From Eumeta japonica (lineage: Eukaryota; Arthropoda; Insecta; Lepidoptera; Psychidae), in NCBI GenBank assembly GCA_005406025.1, contig BGZK01000534.1, forward strand, positions 303,955 through 367,954: a stretch of DNA of 64,000 nt. The letters run 5' to 3'. Positions within the stretch are counted from its first letter, which is position 1; each line of letters begins with the position of its first letter. Under the pieces are notes generated by a model that made no database searches, was not told the origin of the DNA, and was given only the letters and a program-made list of their open reading frames with translations. Of the stretch, positions 39,001 to 54,000 are shown piece after piece. The position numbers were made by a program, and so were the translations under genes.

Positions 39001-42000
39001 GCAGGAGTCGTTCGCCTTGAACGATGCCTACTGCGCATCCCAAGCACGGCTCGAGATTTAGACCGTATCAGACAAAGAAGTAGGTTCAACGTTTGGAGTA
39101 CTTTAATTTTTTCGTATTGCTTGTAACTATTTTTGAAGCAAACAACAAAATTGAAATAGGGATATGACAAAAGCTCAAAGATTTATATTACGTATAAGAT
39201 GTGAGTCACAGATGGTCTAAATTATGATAGTGATATATAATTATTTAAGCAGCAAAATGATATGTAGTTATAATATCATTCATTAAATCTTTAAATCGAT
39301 GAGCACATACGCTTTACGTTAGATAAATATTTATGTACAAAAGTTTACAAATAGAAAACCAATTTCACCAGTGATATATTTACACATAGTTAAAAAAATC
39401 GTGTGAAATTTCAATCTATTATTCCTATATTTCATTTTGTGAAATTTCGAAATAGTAGGACTTTAAAGCCACACTTGGTACTCACGGAGAAAAAAATTGT
39501 TTAAAAACTAAATATTTGTGATAGTTCTTTATTTGACCCGGCAGGTTTTTTTTTACCTTGCAAAAACAAATGGTATTAAAAAATGTAAAGCTCAAGTTAA
39601 ATAGAAAAGGAACCTTTAAACTTTTGAAAACTTTCAATTTTCACTAGTGAAAGTTTCACGAGTGAAAAGGGGCTTTGTTTAGGTTTACTGCAGGGAATAC
39701 TAGCATGATTTACTAATTACAATATTAACATAAATAATATTTCGTATTTCATGCTTAACTATTTCATAACTTGAAACTTTTTGAATAAAACGACTGGAAA
39801 TATTCAATAATAAATAAATTACATTTTTCTTTTTCTACGAAATAGAGAAACACTCGAGTCAATCGAATTTGAAGAGAATAAGATACGAAGAAACAATTGT
39901 TCATTCAAACCTATTTTTAATCCACATTAGTTGTAATTTGATACTGGAACCGACACAACACTTAAATTTACATGAAACATTGTCTATTTATGTAAACGTA
40001 ATTCGCACTTAAAAACGTTTTTTTTTTTTTCTAAAACGAGATTAGAAACAATTTTTTGTAAACATAATGAAACAGACTTACGATGATTAGTTACGTGTCT
40101 GTTTTAATATTCTAAACAAGACGTCTGTCAAGTAGAGCGCATATTGCTAAGCTAAACTACGACACAGGTGAGTTGTCCTAGCTAAGCAGAAGGCGGCTTA
40201 TACAGTACGGCTTAGGCACACCTGCGCCACCTTTCGAATGGCAGACCGTAGTCTTTCTTTTTTTTTATACAAGTTTGCTTTTCTTTTCGGCTTTCGTTTC
40301 GTTTGAATAGCAAAAAAAAATATGTACGCACAGAGACAATCGAGCAATAATTCCTTAAATAGCATCATGTCGATTAAAAAAAATATAACACTTACAAAAT
40401 AAATAAAATAAACGTATTATTTACTTTTTATACGTTTTATACATATATATTGTAAAATAAAATAAACATTAAATAGTTCTCGAAAAACACGCGAACGAAC
40501 TTATATAAGTTCGTTTGTATCGTAAAACGTATCATATGATACGTTTAATAAAATTCGATTGTTAAGCAAACCATTTAGATGATGATAGAATATAACAGAA
40601 AATATTTACATGTTAAATCCAAAAATATTAAATTATCGAATAATAATCTATAAAAACGTATATATAGTGAGGAATGGGTTTTAATATCTTTATAAAGTCA
40701 AATTAAAAAAAAAAATAGAACAAATTTTGTAATTTACAATAGCGTTAAAGCTTCTAATATAAATTATACTGCCGAGGCGTACGTTCCCACAAGGTTCATA
40801 ATTCAAGTTGAGGGTTCGGACCTTAAGGCCACCACACTAGCTCAGTATTGGGGGGTGGGCGGGCGAAGCATGTGGTATAATTTAAGTATAGTCGATTGAA
40901 TGGTCAATTCGCTCGTGGTCAAAACCGAATCTACACCTCCCGATATGAAGGCAACGCCCTTAAACGCCGACCGCCCATCGCCCTTGGTCACTGACATTTA
41001 ATATTCAGCTTAAGGATTACGAGAGCACATTGCAACTTCGAATAGGCTTGCAGTGAGAATGGGAGTCCCTGCAAAAAAGTGCAGTACACGTGGCTTAGCT
41101 CGACATTCGATTTAAGTTTTATTTTTGTTGCACGTCAAAGTTTAATCTATCGAGTTGTTTGTATGCACACGTTTTCTTTAATGTTCTAATTAAGAGAATA
41201 CCATCAAAACGTAGTGCTCAATCACTTTACGTTGCATCGTTAGTTGTTTAAATTATTCGCGTCGTCATCAAATGAACTTAATTTGGTGGGACAAATTAAA
41301 CTTACAGTAACCACTTCTTCGTTTTAAAGTTGCTATAAAACAATAAAATCTGAAATTCGAATACTGCTTGAATACGAAAAGCTTAATTAAATTTGTCTGT
41401 CAATAGATTTTACAAAAGCTAGATTCCAGTACTCTAAAATTCGACATTCGCAAGGCAGTTTTTTTTTTTCCGGATGCAACAAATCACGCCTCATTACAAT
41501 TTCATCACGAACGGGCTGGCAAACGATTTTCCAGTTCGGGTATTTTGCAAAACTATGCAACTGTCGGTGGGTGTATCGCGGGTTGCATTCGTTAATCAGA
41601 TCACGGTGTCACAACGATTCAATTAGTTGAACTGGTTATTGCAAACCGCGACGCCGATCGCTCAGCTTATGCGATGTGCACAGGTTAACTTTAAGCGCAC
41701 CCGTACTGAAGCGTGAACGTCGAATTAATTTTACAGTTCCGAATTTGATTTTTATCATCGCTTTGACTCTTTCTTGTAAGAAGAAAGTGAGTGTTTTGAT
41801 TGCGGTTTTTAGGGTTCCGTAAATGAAAAATTAAAAAAGAACTGTTTTAAGCAGAAATCGATAGTGCAGTCAACTTATTAATATCATAATTATTTATTTT
41901 ATTAGTGGCTGCAGTCAAATTATTAATATGCATAGCAACAAAATAGTAAAATAGAAAATAAAATTTTAATCAGATCAATACTAAAGTTTTGAAATAACAT

Positions 42001-45000
42001 TATCTACAAATTCTAATTTAATAAAAATCATAATTATTTGGCTAAAACTAGATTGTCTTTTGAGATTTTCAGATAGAATAAAATGACAATAGAAAATCGG
42101 AAACTGCCTATTTTTATGGAGTATATCAGACGTGCGGCTGTATCAAAATTAACAATTATGATTTGTTTCGATTCGAATCAAATATTTATATGAATTTATA
42201 GAAATGCAATTTCATTCATAAAGTGTCAAAATAACTCCATAACTAACTAGTATCCAGAATGTAAACGCATATTCGTCAAGTCGAAATTTACAAGCGTCAT
42301 AAATCCTAAGGATTAATGTCTCTTTTCAAAAACTTGTATGACAGTACTTATTTGATAAACTATTGTCAAAAGTCACTAGTTGATTTAGTAGAAAAAAATG
42401 GTCAGACAAGTTTATATGTACGTGACGTATTCGTTAAACGCGCAATTTAATGTAAATGTGTTTCAAGAATATTTTCTTGGTCAAAACCATAATAAAGTAG
42501 TTGGACGCGTAAGTGATATTTTGTCGATGGCCATGAACAAATAAGCCCAACTCTTGAGTAACAAGCAAATGATCGAAGGCACGCTGCGGTTGAACCACAA
42601 AGACGTGGTAGAGTTTCTAAAATTACCTGCCTACCGATTATCTAACCGCGTACTGGCTATCTAACATCTTAGAATAAAAGTGTTTAAGTATGTATTTTGA
42701 GAAGGATATAAATTTGTATGATTTAAATTTACAAACAAATTATGTTCATTTCAATTTGACTTTGCATTCATTTATAAAAAAACATTTACTAATATATTTC
42801 TCATCGTTAAACAAATCGGTTTTTTCTGCAGCAACACACTTGGAAATGTTAGGAATAAGTTTAGAATTTTAAACTAAAGAAATAGTTTATTGTAATAAGA
42901 TATACCCACTTCCGAATATTATTACGTTATGTTTTTATTCCTTTTAACGTTTTTATTTATCACCAAATTTTATGATAACGTTACATTATATACGATAGAT
43001 GTGAAGTTTATTAGCTATGCTCAGTTTTGTTTTTTTTTTATTTAATGCAAATGAAAGTAATTGTATTAAAAAAAAAACTCTACACGCTAGACAAGCAATT
43101 TATGTGAATGAACACAAAAAAAAATAAACTCACATAATTTTTCATCAGGTGACCCGAGAACGCCGGCGCAATTTCTTACGGCGCACGAAACCGCCCTCGA
43201 CCACGGCCGTCACCGAAGACCCCGAGGAGGTTGAACTCGCGAAGACCACAGAAGCCACGAAAACCACGCGTCGTCAGAAATACGCGTCGAGGCGGAGGAC
43301 GCAAACGACCGCACCGGACGAAGCTTCGACGACGAGTGAGGGAGCGAGGGCGGCCGGTGAGTTAGTGTCGGGCTAGATAGAGAACGGAACGGGTTTCTCG
43401 CGTTCTATGTGTTAGCTTATTCTCCGTATCCGCGTCGGTGCGCTGGCGACTACTCGCCGGGTCATAAGCGCGTACGGGTTTGTATCGGACTAAAATGTTA
43501 GCGCCGATTTCACCGTACACCTTCAATCGATCTGTTAATGGGTCGTCAGTTCCCAGTATTTTTTTGGGCAAACAACAAGTGTGTTTACGAAATATATTCG
43601 TGTTTCCATTTTTTAATATTTTTTATTTGTCTCTTAGATATAGCTTATTTTAATTAATTTAAAAGTATAAAGCTTACATAACGTTAACAGTTTTAGTGAA
43701 ACTCAGCTGTTAAAATGATTATTAAAGTTTATTTAGTTAAAAACAGTTTTCTAAATTTATTTTGTTAAAAATGGATCTTGTTTATGTACTCAGAAACTAT
43801 TTATTGAAACAATTTCAGAGACAACTTGATTGAAAGTACATTTACTACTAAGCCTTTAACCTCTTACATCTTTATTTTGATTCATCACCACCTAAAACCC
43901 ACTAATAATATGTTGCTATCAACAGTTTTTGAATCGACAAAATTTAGATAGAGAGGCTTATATCAAATTCAATACTTTTAAAAGAGATGTTTAACCAAGT
44001 TGGGCATTCTGTACTAGCCGTTGTTCAATACGTCAAAAATAGACAATTATTACGAATTCCAACAATTTTGTGTTGTTTTTAGCTGTACAATATGTATTTC
44101 GAGTTCTTTGATTACAAAAGTGTGGTATAGTTAATAAAAAAAACTAGTATTCAAATTATAATATTGGAAAAAAATAATAGGTGAACTGATAAATGGAGTA
44201 GAACTTACTATACTAAGTCGTGATTAATATTATACTTTTTGCTATTATGAATAGAGTATACAGAGACCTAGCTTAGAACGAAACTTCTCATTTATGGTGA
44301 TAGTTCTAGTTTCAAGTGCAATGTCAGGAAAATATTTGAAAAACATTTTCTTGAAATTTTTTACTGTTATCTCGAAAAACTATCTTAAACTCACCATCAA
44401 ATACAACAAAAATAACCATAAATTTGTAACACGAAAAATAATTTAATTCGTCCAGGTATGGACTTGGCTTTAAAATGGCTCAACAGATCGTAGCGATTTG
44501 AAAGCGTGATGTACAGTTTCACCGATCCGACGCAGCTAATAAGAGGCGCTAATGACACACGGAAAAATAAACACGACCAAAGTTACGTAACCTGTAACGC
44601 CTGACAGTGTAATACTTCGGGGTTGTCTCCGTTCGTGGTCCCGTAGGTTACAATTTTGCTAATGTATGTACGAATGCATCTGCATGTGATCGAAGTTACA
44701 TCAATATGGAATTTTAATTTCATTACTTTATTACGGAGTTTCACGTGGCATTATAAAAATTTAATCGGTGTATGTAAAATGATTGCACTCTCTATATTAT
44801 ATTTGACGAAACTTACACGCCATCGGTTTCCAGTGAATGAACAGATAATGTGATGATAGAACACGTAAAATAAAATAGAAGTAACATTTTATTATAAAAA
44901 AAAATAAAATACATAGTCACATAAAGGTCAGGTGTTGATTTGAGGTAAGTATTTGTTGTAAGTGTTATTTAGGATATTTACAAATATCTTAATAAAATAT

Positions 45001-48000
45001 TAATATATTTAGAAACCCCGAATTATATCAATATCATTAGTTTGTAATAGTGCCAATAACAGAAACTGGGAATATAAATCGAATGTTGTGTTTGTCTTAG
45101 CATCAGTAAGGAATGCACAGAATGCTACGTCGTCATCGCCTTATATGTATTCAAAACGAATTGTGTCAATGACGACCCCGGGCAACAGGAGGTCGGCCGG
45201 CCGCACGGCTTTAACGCCGCTCACATTTAAATGCATAAAGTTAACGGTGGTGCGTGATGAACTTTAATTTGCTATATCTACAAAATTACTTTAATTTCAT
45301 CCTGCGACATATAGAATATGTCCACGGGCAACGTAAGCGGATCACGAGTAAAATTTAATTAATAAGTTATAAAATATAAATAAAATTTAAATTTGCAACT
45401 TTTTGAAAAATTTGAATAATTCTATAAAAACGTAATACAAAAACACGTTTATATTTGCCCGAATCGGAAGTTATACTGGACATGACTGAGGAACAATAAT
45501 TATTATTGAGATTACTTAAAGATAATATAATTACTTCGCAAGAAATGTCATCCCATCGTGAAGGCTGTGAGTAAAATTAATCGGTGCCTTATTATTGGCT
45601 AATCACATCCTGTTTAATTTCATGCTTAACGATACGAGTATATTAAAATTTTTCTTGAACTAAATTCTACTTCCGGTTCTGATTTCTCCTAACTTTCCGC
45701 CATTCACGTTTCATTTTAAAGAACGCATCGTTCGCGTGACTTCAAACTTCTCATTGCCTTTTGATCGTGACTTCATCTGCATGGATCTTAGTAATACAAT
45801 TTATAGTATCCAAGCTCCTCAGACTGAATTAAAAAAATGTGGGAGGGTATGTCACAGGAGTGAGGCGATCGAAACCTAACACGATATTTGTAAACCTGAC
45901 GACAAATAATTCTGTACAAGTTTGTACAGAATTTCGACAGAACTTTTAAGTGTCATTATGACGTGACTGAGTCAATACAAACATTTTCGTTAGCAATAAC
46001 GACATTGATGACTTTTAATTTTTGTTACTTGTAATTACATAAACCTGTAATGCGTTATTTAATCTGGCATTTAATTTTAAAATTATTGTAAATGTTTTTT
46101 ATTATCGTACCGAAGTAAAACGTAGAATTTCGGTTGCAAAAATCGAAGAACCGAATTTCTTTCAATAAATGTAAAAATTTACTGATAGTTGAGAAGAATT
46201 TCTCACTACCAACCAAGGGTGGAATTATTATCAAAAGTTTAATCAGATGTTAAAAATTGAGTATTCTATGCAATTGTGCAGCATGAAGATTGAAGTAATG
46301 GAACGTGTCATCAAACATCGCTCCTTAACCCTTAAATATGTCTCCTGCAAACAGCAACAACTAAAACAGATTGGATCTTGAGATAACAATAACGTCAGAT
46401 ATTTATTTCTGAACTTAGATTTCGTTTAATTGCACGTACGTACATTACATAAGCGATTGCAAATGTATTATTAAAAATTTCATCTTCCAGTGTATTTTTG
46501 TACAACTTTAAATTCAAGTAAAAATTAAAAAAAAAGCAAGTTTTTGTCTTCAAGTAACCGTTTTGTCGTTTCTATCGAACATTATTCGTTCTACATTACG
46601 GTCATCGGCAGGTGAATGGACAGAGAGAACAACACGCGGGCTTATGTAACTTCATAATTCGCGAGGAATTCTTTAATGGATTCAAATACTTTTGAGTAGC
46701 AATTCAATTTTATTGCTTTTACTATTGTGTAATTCGTAACGACATACACTTCTAAAAAAGTCTGACCTTATGGTCATTGAAATTAGAAACTAAATTTAAC
46801 ATAAATGTCAAAAACACCTCGACATAATTAATAGGGAGAGACGTACGCATCACTTTAATTCAATAAAGTGAGAAAAAATGTATAGAATCTGCAATTACTT
46901 AGAGCTATTGAAATGTAGTTACTAGGTGTTATATCATTGTTTATCGACGACTTCGGCTGCGCTTTTCAAAGTTTGTTATATAAAAAAGTAAATAGTCGTG
47001 ACACTTAAGTAGAAGGGGTTTTCAAATGTGCAAAAATTAATAAACAATAACTATACAAAGCGTGTGACGTTGTCATCGTGATACTATAAAGATATTGCCC
47101 ATGAAACATCAGTGCATACATGGTGCAAACAAATTTAAAAACGGATTTTCTTAAAAACTGAAAAATTATTTTTAATAACATATTAATAATAATAAAATTA
47201 AAATAATAAGGAATATTAAGCCTTCAGCATATATATATGGTTATGGTTAATGTTAATTTTTATTTCATTACTTGGTGGGTACACAGTGGCTTTTGTCGTT
47301 AGCAATTATTAGCTAGGTATATTTTAAAAATATACCTATTTGCAGTGTTAATCATAAAATATTTTTTTATATTCACGCTATTTCTGAAATAACATCTTAC
47401 AGGATCTTAGAAAGCGACTAAGATTTCACCATAATAATGTCATATTACATACGGCTTGCAAGCACAAACAAACATTTTTAGTGGTCCGTCTTCAAAAAAC
47501 ATAAAAGTATAAAACTTTCCCTATAGAGCTAAGAAGGGGTGAAATTTTTAAGAATACCCTTCCGCATCGAAGAAAGGGGCGGAAACTTCGAAAAGCGAAT
47601 CGCGCGTCGTTCAGGCATTCGACTAGTATAATCTATCGGAACAGTCGCCGGCAGGTGTCGCGCGCGCCGCGAGAGAAATCCCCCATGGCTTACGTAAAAG
47701 CGGAGAAATTGTGACCTCGGATGAGCTCTCGCGCCGGCCGAAGGTCCGTCGCCGCTCGGTAAATATTTACCGTCGTCAAGCGTCCCACGCGAAGGCTGTT
47801 TGGGACCGGTTTTAACTCGCTCCGTAACTATTTCCGTATGGGCTGCATACCTGAGGGCGCACGTCGAGCGACGGTGGCTCTATGGTTCAGTGTCTCCCTT
47901 TCGAACCAAAAGGTGCAAGGTTCGACCCTGACCAAGTCCAAATTAACTGATGAGTTTTTGAGTCAAATTCAAACCGTTCGCTCCGTGCCTTCCGAGGATA

Positions 48001-51000
48001 TGCTAAGGCTCCGTCGCACCGAGGGGTTCTCAACGCGCCGGTGACGATGATCATTACAAATCCGCGCTGTGCCACAAGATCCTTGCTCCTCGAAATAAAG
48101 CGGTCGTGGGAGAGTACCCGGCATCGGTGCGGTGGGCAAAACTACATTCGCATTTCGTGGTTGCAATGAAAACGAAAACCTTAAAGGGTGCGATAATAGA
48201 CGTCGTGACGTGCACGCGAGTCGGACGTACCCTCGGCGGGGTGGGCCAGGTGTCTGCATAAATGGCGTTTCTGGAGTCGCGGATGTGCGTGGACTTCGGT
48301 CGACCATAGCGTAATCTCAGTCGTACTATTGTTAGAAATCCCCGTAAACAATAGTGTCTATGATCTCATTTTTGTAAACCTTTCAGTTAGAAGACCGGAC
48401 TATTGACAGTCGGCGTGGATGAGTCCGGTAGGGAAAATTATGTCTACGTAAATGTTGTCTTATTCCAAACGAAACAGACCGTATTGGGTTGTGCTACTAT
48501 TCGAACACTACACCGATCGTATCGAAGGCTACTCCTTATGGGATACTGAAATTATATGTACTTAATCATTATACTTAGAATAGTGTTGAGGGAAATAGAA
48601 AAGTATTTTATTTCATCGTTTTAGAAATGTTCTTAGATTAGAATTATACCTTATTACGGTCTTAACAATATTTTTTATTAGTTCAAAAATTGATTGTTCG
48701 TGCCCAAAGAAATTTGAAGATTAAATTAAATCAAGAATTTATTTATTTTAATTTGAGCAAATTAATATAAGATTTGTCTCATTTATTAATAGCCAAGTTG
48801 TAGGCAACCTATTTGCATACTAAAAATAAATTAAACTACTGCTTATATACTGTTTATATAGTTATATATATGTATATATATATATATATATGCCATGTAT
48901 ATGAAATGCAGTAAACTATCAACACTTATTTGATGGAGCTTTTTGTCTTGAATCTCCAATCTGTTATTGCGACTTTGCGTCGACAGGGAGATAGAGCCGG
49001 TTCACTGGTGAAATACAATACCCTCTTAAAAAACATTCGTGAAGTAGCAGCTTTTGATGTTGTTTTTCATTCACTGAGCGAGGATTTTGATGGTGCTCTC
49101 ACTGCATCCGATGTCCCATTCTTTCCTAAAAGTTCGGGTGACCTGCTTTTCCATTCATCAAATATCCAATTCCTTTCTAAAAGACCGACAACGTACTGGT
49201 GACTCGTCCGGGACAGCTAGTGTCCATGGGCGGCGGTGACCACCTACTCTCTGGTGGCTCGCATGTTCGTTTGCACTTTGAAACATAATAAAAAATAAAA
49301 TCGCCCGTCATTTTTCTTTAGACCTATTTGAGAGAAACAATTCCTCCATGCATATCCATACATCACTCAAAAGATACAAGCGGCGCACCCTAGGAAAGCT
49401 CTCGAGGGGCGTGTTTATTTCCGACTTGATCGACAAACTTTATAATGGCTCGCTCAATTTATACGAAATACCTACCCTACGGATTAATATATAGAAATAA
49501 TTGTCGTGATTAAAACTATTAGTGAAAATCGTATCAAAATTCCTGCAGTAATTTCTAAGATTAGCGTTCGCAGACAGACAAACACCGCGGGGGATTTAAC
49601 TTTTATAACATGTAAGTATTTTAAACCATAGCTTGTGAATCATGCAGTCTCTCTGCATTTTCATGAATTTGTACGTAAAAATATCTGTGCATCAAAAATG
49701 AAAGAACTGAAATATAAATCTAAAATTAATGTTCGGTAGGTGTATTGCAAGGTTATATCCACTAATAACATTAATAGAATGTATAACGTCAAAGCCACAA
49801 TATATAAATAAACAAATGCGTAGATTTGTAATTCTTTCCTTTATAAATATATTATTACGTATATTTATGCAGCACGATTTGTATATTTATATTTCGCACG
49901 TTCTAATGCCGTTGCAATTACCTAAAAAAAAATGTTGCGTATCTAATACAACCGTGCAATACATTACCCAAGAGATTTCTTCATTGGAAAAGCTAGAAAA
50001 ATGTACGCGGTTGCGTAACCTGACGTGGGAATTCAGTCTTTATGTTAACTGTACGCACGGTCCCTTTTTCTTACGAAATAATTATTTCTGCAAGGCCCGG
50101 CGAGATGACATTTTTGCACCAATTAGGTGTATTATGGTACATTAAAAATTCGTTAACGCTTTTTTTTTTTTGTTTTGAATAAAATAGCTTTTTTAAATCC
50201 AATGTCAATATTAAAATATAGAAGCTTTTCCGATTGCGATTGATATAAAAAGAGAATAAAAAAGTCCCTGATATATAAGAAATATTAGGCGGATATATCT
50301 TTACGGCGAGGTGATAAGAATTCGACACATATTGAATATTCCAAATAAATAACATATATACGTATGATTACTTTTAAAATAGAAAACTTCATAAAGACAT
50401 ACGGAATTGGAACGAAACCCATTAAAACGACACTTATAATTATCTTAAGTATCCTAATTTGTAAGATTCTACTCAGGGAAATTCATAACTACAATCAGAT
50501 ATAGCGGAAGAGCAGATAAGAGGATCAGGGGTCGATTGCATGACGTTCGCCATCGCGCGTTGTAGGCACGTTACTTGCATATACTATCTTGAAAGAAATC
50601 TGTAAACATGTTCAGTACAAATTTTAACATTTTCAAAACGATGCGATTCGGCAATAACAAAGGATCGTTTCCTCGACTCCTCGTGCGGAACCCGAAACAC
50701 GACTCTAACAACCGGCACACAATACCGTCTCGGCCTTTGTTCTTCGGCGGGGATTTTTCATGCGTTAAAATGTCGGCGCCCGCTCGAACAATGAGTTATT
50801 AGAATTCTCCGATACAAGTCATATTAAGGAACGGAGTGAATGCATTCGGTAGTGATAGAGATACACGGAGTCGTGATTGATGGATTAAAATGGGAGTTTA
50901 TTTTTTTTCCGACTGAGGCGAAAAGCAAAAGCAGGGTGTTGTAGACTTCGTATGCAGATAGGTCCCAATTTTTGGAGAATATACTTCTTTTGACGGATTA

Positions 51001-54000
51001 TGAAAATACAATGAGAGTGAATTTTTATCGGGCTGACACGGTATGAAGCACGGTATGAAGTTGCTCGCAAGCGGTATAGTGAGCAACTTCAGACCACTTA
51101 TAACTGATGTGTCAAACGTTCGGACTGGTGGAGTTGCCGTTTATTAAAATTTGGACGATACTCTCAATATCATTACTCCGAATATTAATATGACCGTGAA
51201 ACAGACGGAATTAGCAAATTCAACAGTGTCATCAGTTTGTGAGTTTTGTGTAGCTGAATGCAAAGTAGGATATGGCTACAAAATTATGTTAACATATTCC
51301 AATTTTTCACTTAATAATCATCACAATAAAAAGATAAAATTGATGTTACACTTTGTATAAAAAAATAAATATTAATTAATTTATTTTTTCAAATTCAAAT
51401 TAAATTTTATCAACTGCATTGACTATCCTATTAAAAATATTTTTATTATCTATATCATTATCTATATCAATTAAAAACATTTTTGTTTATTTACAAAGGC
51501 ACATAACTTCTCACGCGCTTACATAATTTACTTGATAAAACGACTGTTATATACTATAATATCTGCATGTTACAAAATGTATTTTACTAAACGTATAGCG
51601 AGTATTGAGGGTTCGAATCTTGAGCCCACTAACGACTCGAATGATGAGTTTTTAATTGAAGTCAACGTCCAGTCGCGCCATGTCTTGTGGAATATTTTAA
51701 GCCGTCGGCCGCGGACTTAGTTGCCGCATCGGTGCCGACCGTCGGCCGTGGTAACTCACAGCGGGCTCGCGCGGAAAGCCGAGGGTCCATGTATTTTAGT
51801 AAAATATATGAGAAATTATGCATTTTGATCTTCGTCTATGCGTGCTTAAAATATTCTTTCGTTAGGATGAAGCTTTGGTGATAAGTTGCAAGCGCGTCCA
51901 GGAAGGTTTCTGGCTAAAAACTAGTGTTCCTCCCTGGTTTCGTTATACTGTTAAGTCGAACTACTAAACCGACTCTGAAAATTGATTTTATTTTAAATAT
52001 AAAGAGATACTAAAACTTACTCCCGGTTTCACTTGCATATTTGGTTAATAAACCGGTTCCAATAATTATATTAGACATAGAAAGATACACTCCGATTAAT
52101 ATAGCTTATATTTTATATCGATATTAGTATTTGTTCCTGGCTTTGTCCAAATCGGATCTGTGACCACTAGTGGAATTTTAATCTAAAGCAGTACAAGGGA
52201 CCGAATCGAGAGGCGGACACAGGGTTACGATCAAAAAACGTGATCGGAACCGAAATCACGAACGGGAGTGTGATCGAAATCGAGGGTGGGACTGGGGTCA
52301 GGGTCAATAGCGTGACTGAGACTGAGACTGCAAGATCGATCGATGCAGAAGGTGACGGAATACATCCTTTATATCCAAATGCGACAAGCTGGTCTGAAAC
52401 AAAAAGATCTAGAAAGGATACACCTTTACACTAGAGCTATTTAATTTTTAGCCTAACTATGTGTATGCATACATATATATATGTGCTCACACGAGATCAT
52501 AATAAATAATATACGATGTCAATTACACAACCCGCCCCGTATGACGCGTTTCCCAACGTTAAGCGCGTTTCGCAAACCGCAGACCGGGTTAACCACAATG
52601 GTTCGAGTTTCAACTGTGTCGCCCCCTGTCGTCTGGCGGATTAATGACGCCGCGCCGCGGCCCCGGCGTCGTCTCGCTAATCGAGGCCTAATCCTCGTAC
52701 ATTACATGGCCACGTTCATATAAATCGCTAAACGTGACCGGACAGCGGTGTACCATTCAAATTGTCGCGTCAGGTTTATCAGTTACCGCCGGGGTGCGCC
52801 TGCTCGCGCGGCCGGCCCGGGCGGGGGCCGTTGATCGTGATGACATCGTCCGAGATAGGCTGCTTAATGTGCCCTCCCAGGCACGGAATGATTTCGTTAA
52901 TTTCGACCAGGTTTATAATTCAATGGGCAATTCGCGCGTGGTTAGGATCGAACCCTGTACTATTCAGTACCGAGGCGTCGCTCTTAACCGCTGAGCCGGC
53001 GCAGCTGAGAATGAATTCAGTTTTTGCTTGTTAAAATTAATTCTGAATTGTCATTGCGATCGCTTAGATCACATTTGTTGTAAACAACGCCGTTGTGCTC
53101 GTTTCTGAACTGAAATGTTATAGGAACAAAGGAGACATTTTTAATCAAGTTATGTTAAACATTGATTTTCCTTTTATATTTTGGCGAATATTGAAAATTG
53201 TTGACATGATCTCTCTCATCTCTTCCTTCATTTTAACGTGATTTTTCTAATACAAATGATGAGCACGCTGTATATGTTATAAGCATACAGTCAATCTGTC
53301 AATATAGTGGGATTTGAATATTCCGACAACTGAGCATATGATTACCTTCTAAATTAGATTTAAATTTTAACAGAAAATTGGCTATAATTAAATAATGAAT
53401 TATTAGTGACTAACTAATAACTGAGATAAATTATTATAATTTATCTCATAAATTATTATAATTTATCACAGATAAATAATAAATTATAAACTCTTGATCA
53501 ATAACTATAATAAATTATACGAATCTCGTTTCTTGCCATTGAAGACTTACGCGGCCTTCGATAGTCATGACTTATTGTTTAAACAGAAAATTAGGATATA
53601 TATTATATCATTAGGTATTAGGATATATACCTTAGAATCGAATTTTATTTTAATACAAGCAGGCTTGAAATAATTTTGTATTTCATTTTACTTTATGCCA
53701 AAACAATTGGATACAAATTACATTGTATCACCCACGTATTCACTTAATGCGTATTTTGAACTAATCCATAATTTAATTGTACAAAGGATTAAGCGTGAAC
53801 TTTTCTTATATTCTTATAAATATCTCACTGAATGGTGATGATATGGTTAATAACCAAAAACAAAGAAAATATCAGTAATAATAGTAATTTGAAATAGTAG
53901 AACATTAAAACGATGTATGGCATGTACATATGCTTTTTGCTACCACAGTATCGAGTACCACCGCTAGACCCTCGCGCAGACCGTTCAGGGTGGCCAGCCG

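Larger units (their letters stand above)
37497..43148 (+). other. Large intron, last part
   Basis: AT-rich intron up to the acceptor at 43148. It contains a SINE-like copy (40790-40995) and twin palindromes (40494-40546). A run at 41500-41720 is less AT-rich and might be regulatory. No coding exon supported. Confidence 0.7.
43357..53948 (+). other. Cht6 intron, 10.6 kb
   Basis: AT-rich intron with a GC-rich island (about 47580-47830), two SINE-like repeats of a second kind (47860-48060 and 51590-51740), a retroelement 3' end (49185-49300), a decayed Arg/Asp-rich coding-like stretch (52205-52350) and SINE copy 52790-53010. No exon supported. Confidence 0.75.

Noticed and set aside
43335..43340. 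Alternative donor gtgagg inside the exon at 43149
   Set aside because: It would enter the exon at 53949 out of frame, whereas gtgagt at 43357 keeps it.
47684..47713. ATG within the GC-rich island as a first coding exon
   Set aside because: The frame stops after nine codons.
47917..47930. tRNA gene suggested by A- and B-box-like sequence (also at 52945 and 57449)
   Set aside because: No complete cloverleaf with acceptor stem and anticodon arm could be formed; the shared non-tRNA bodies point to SINEs.
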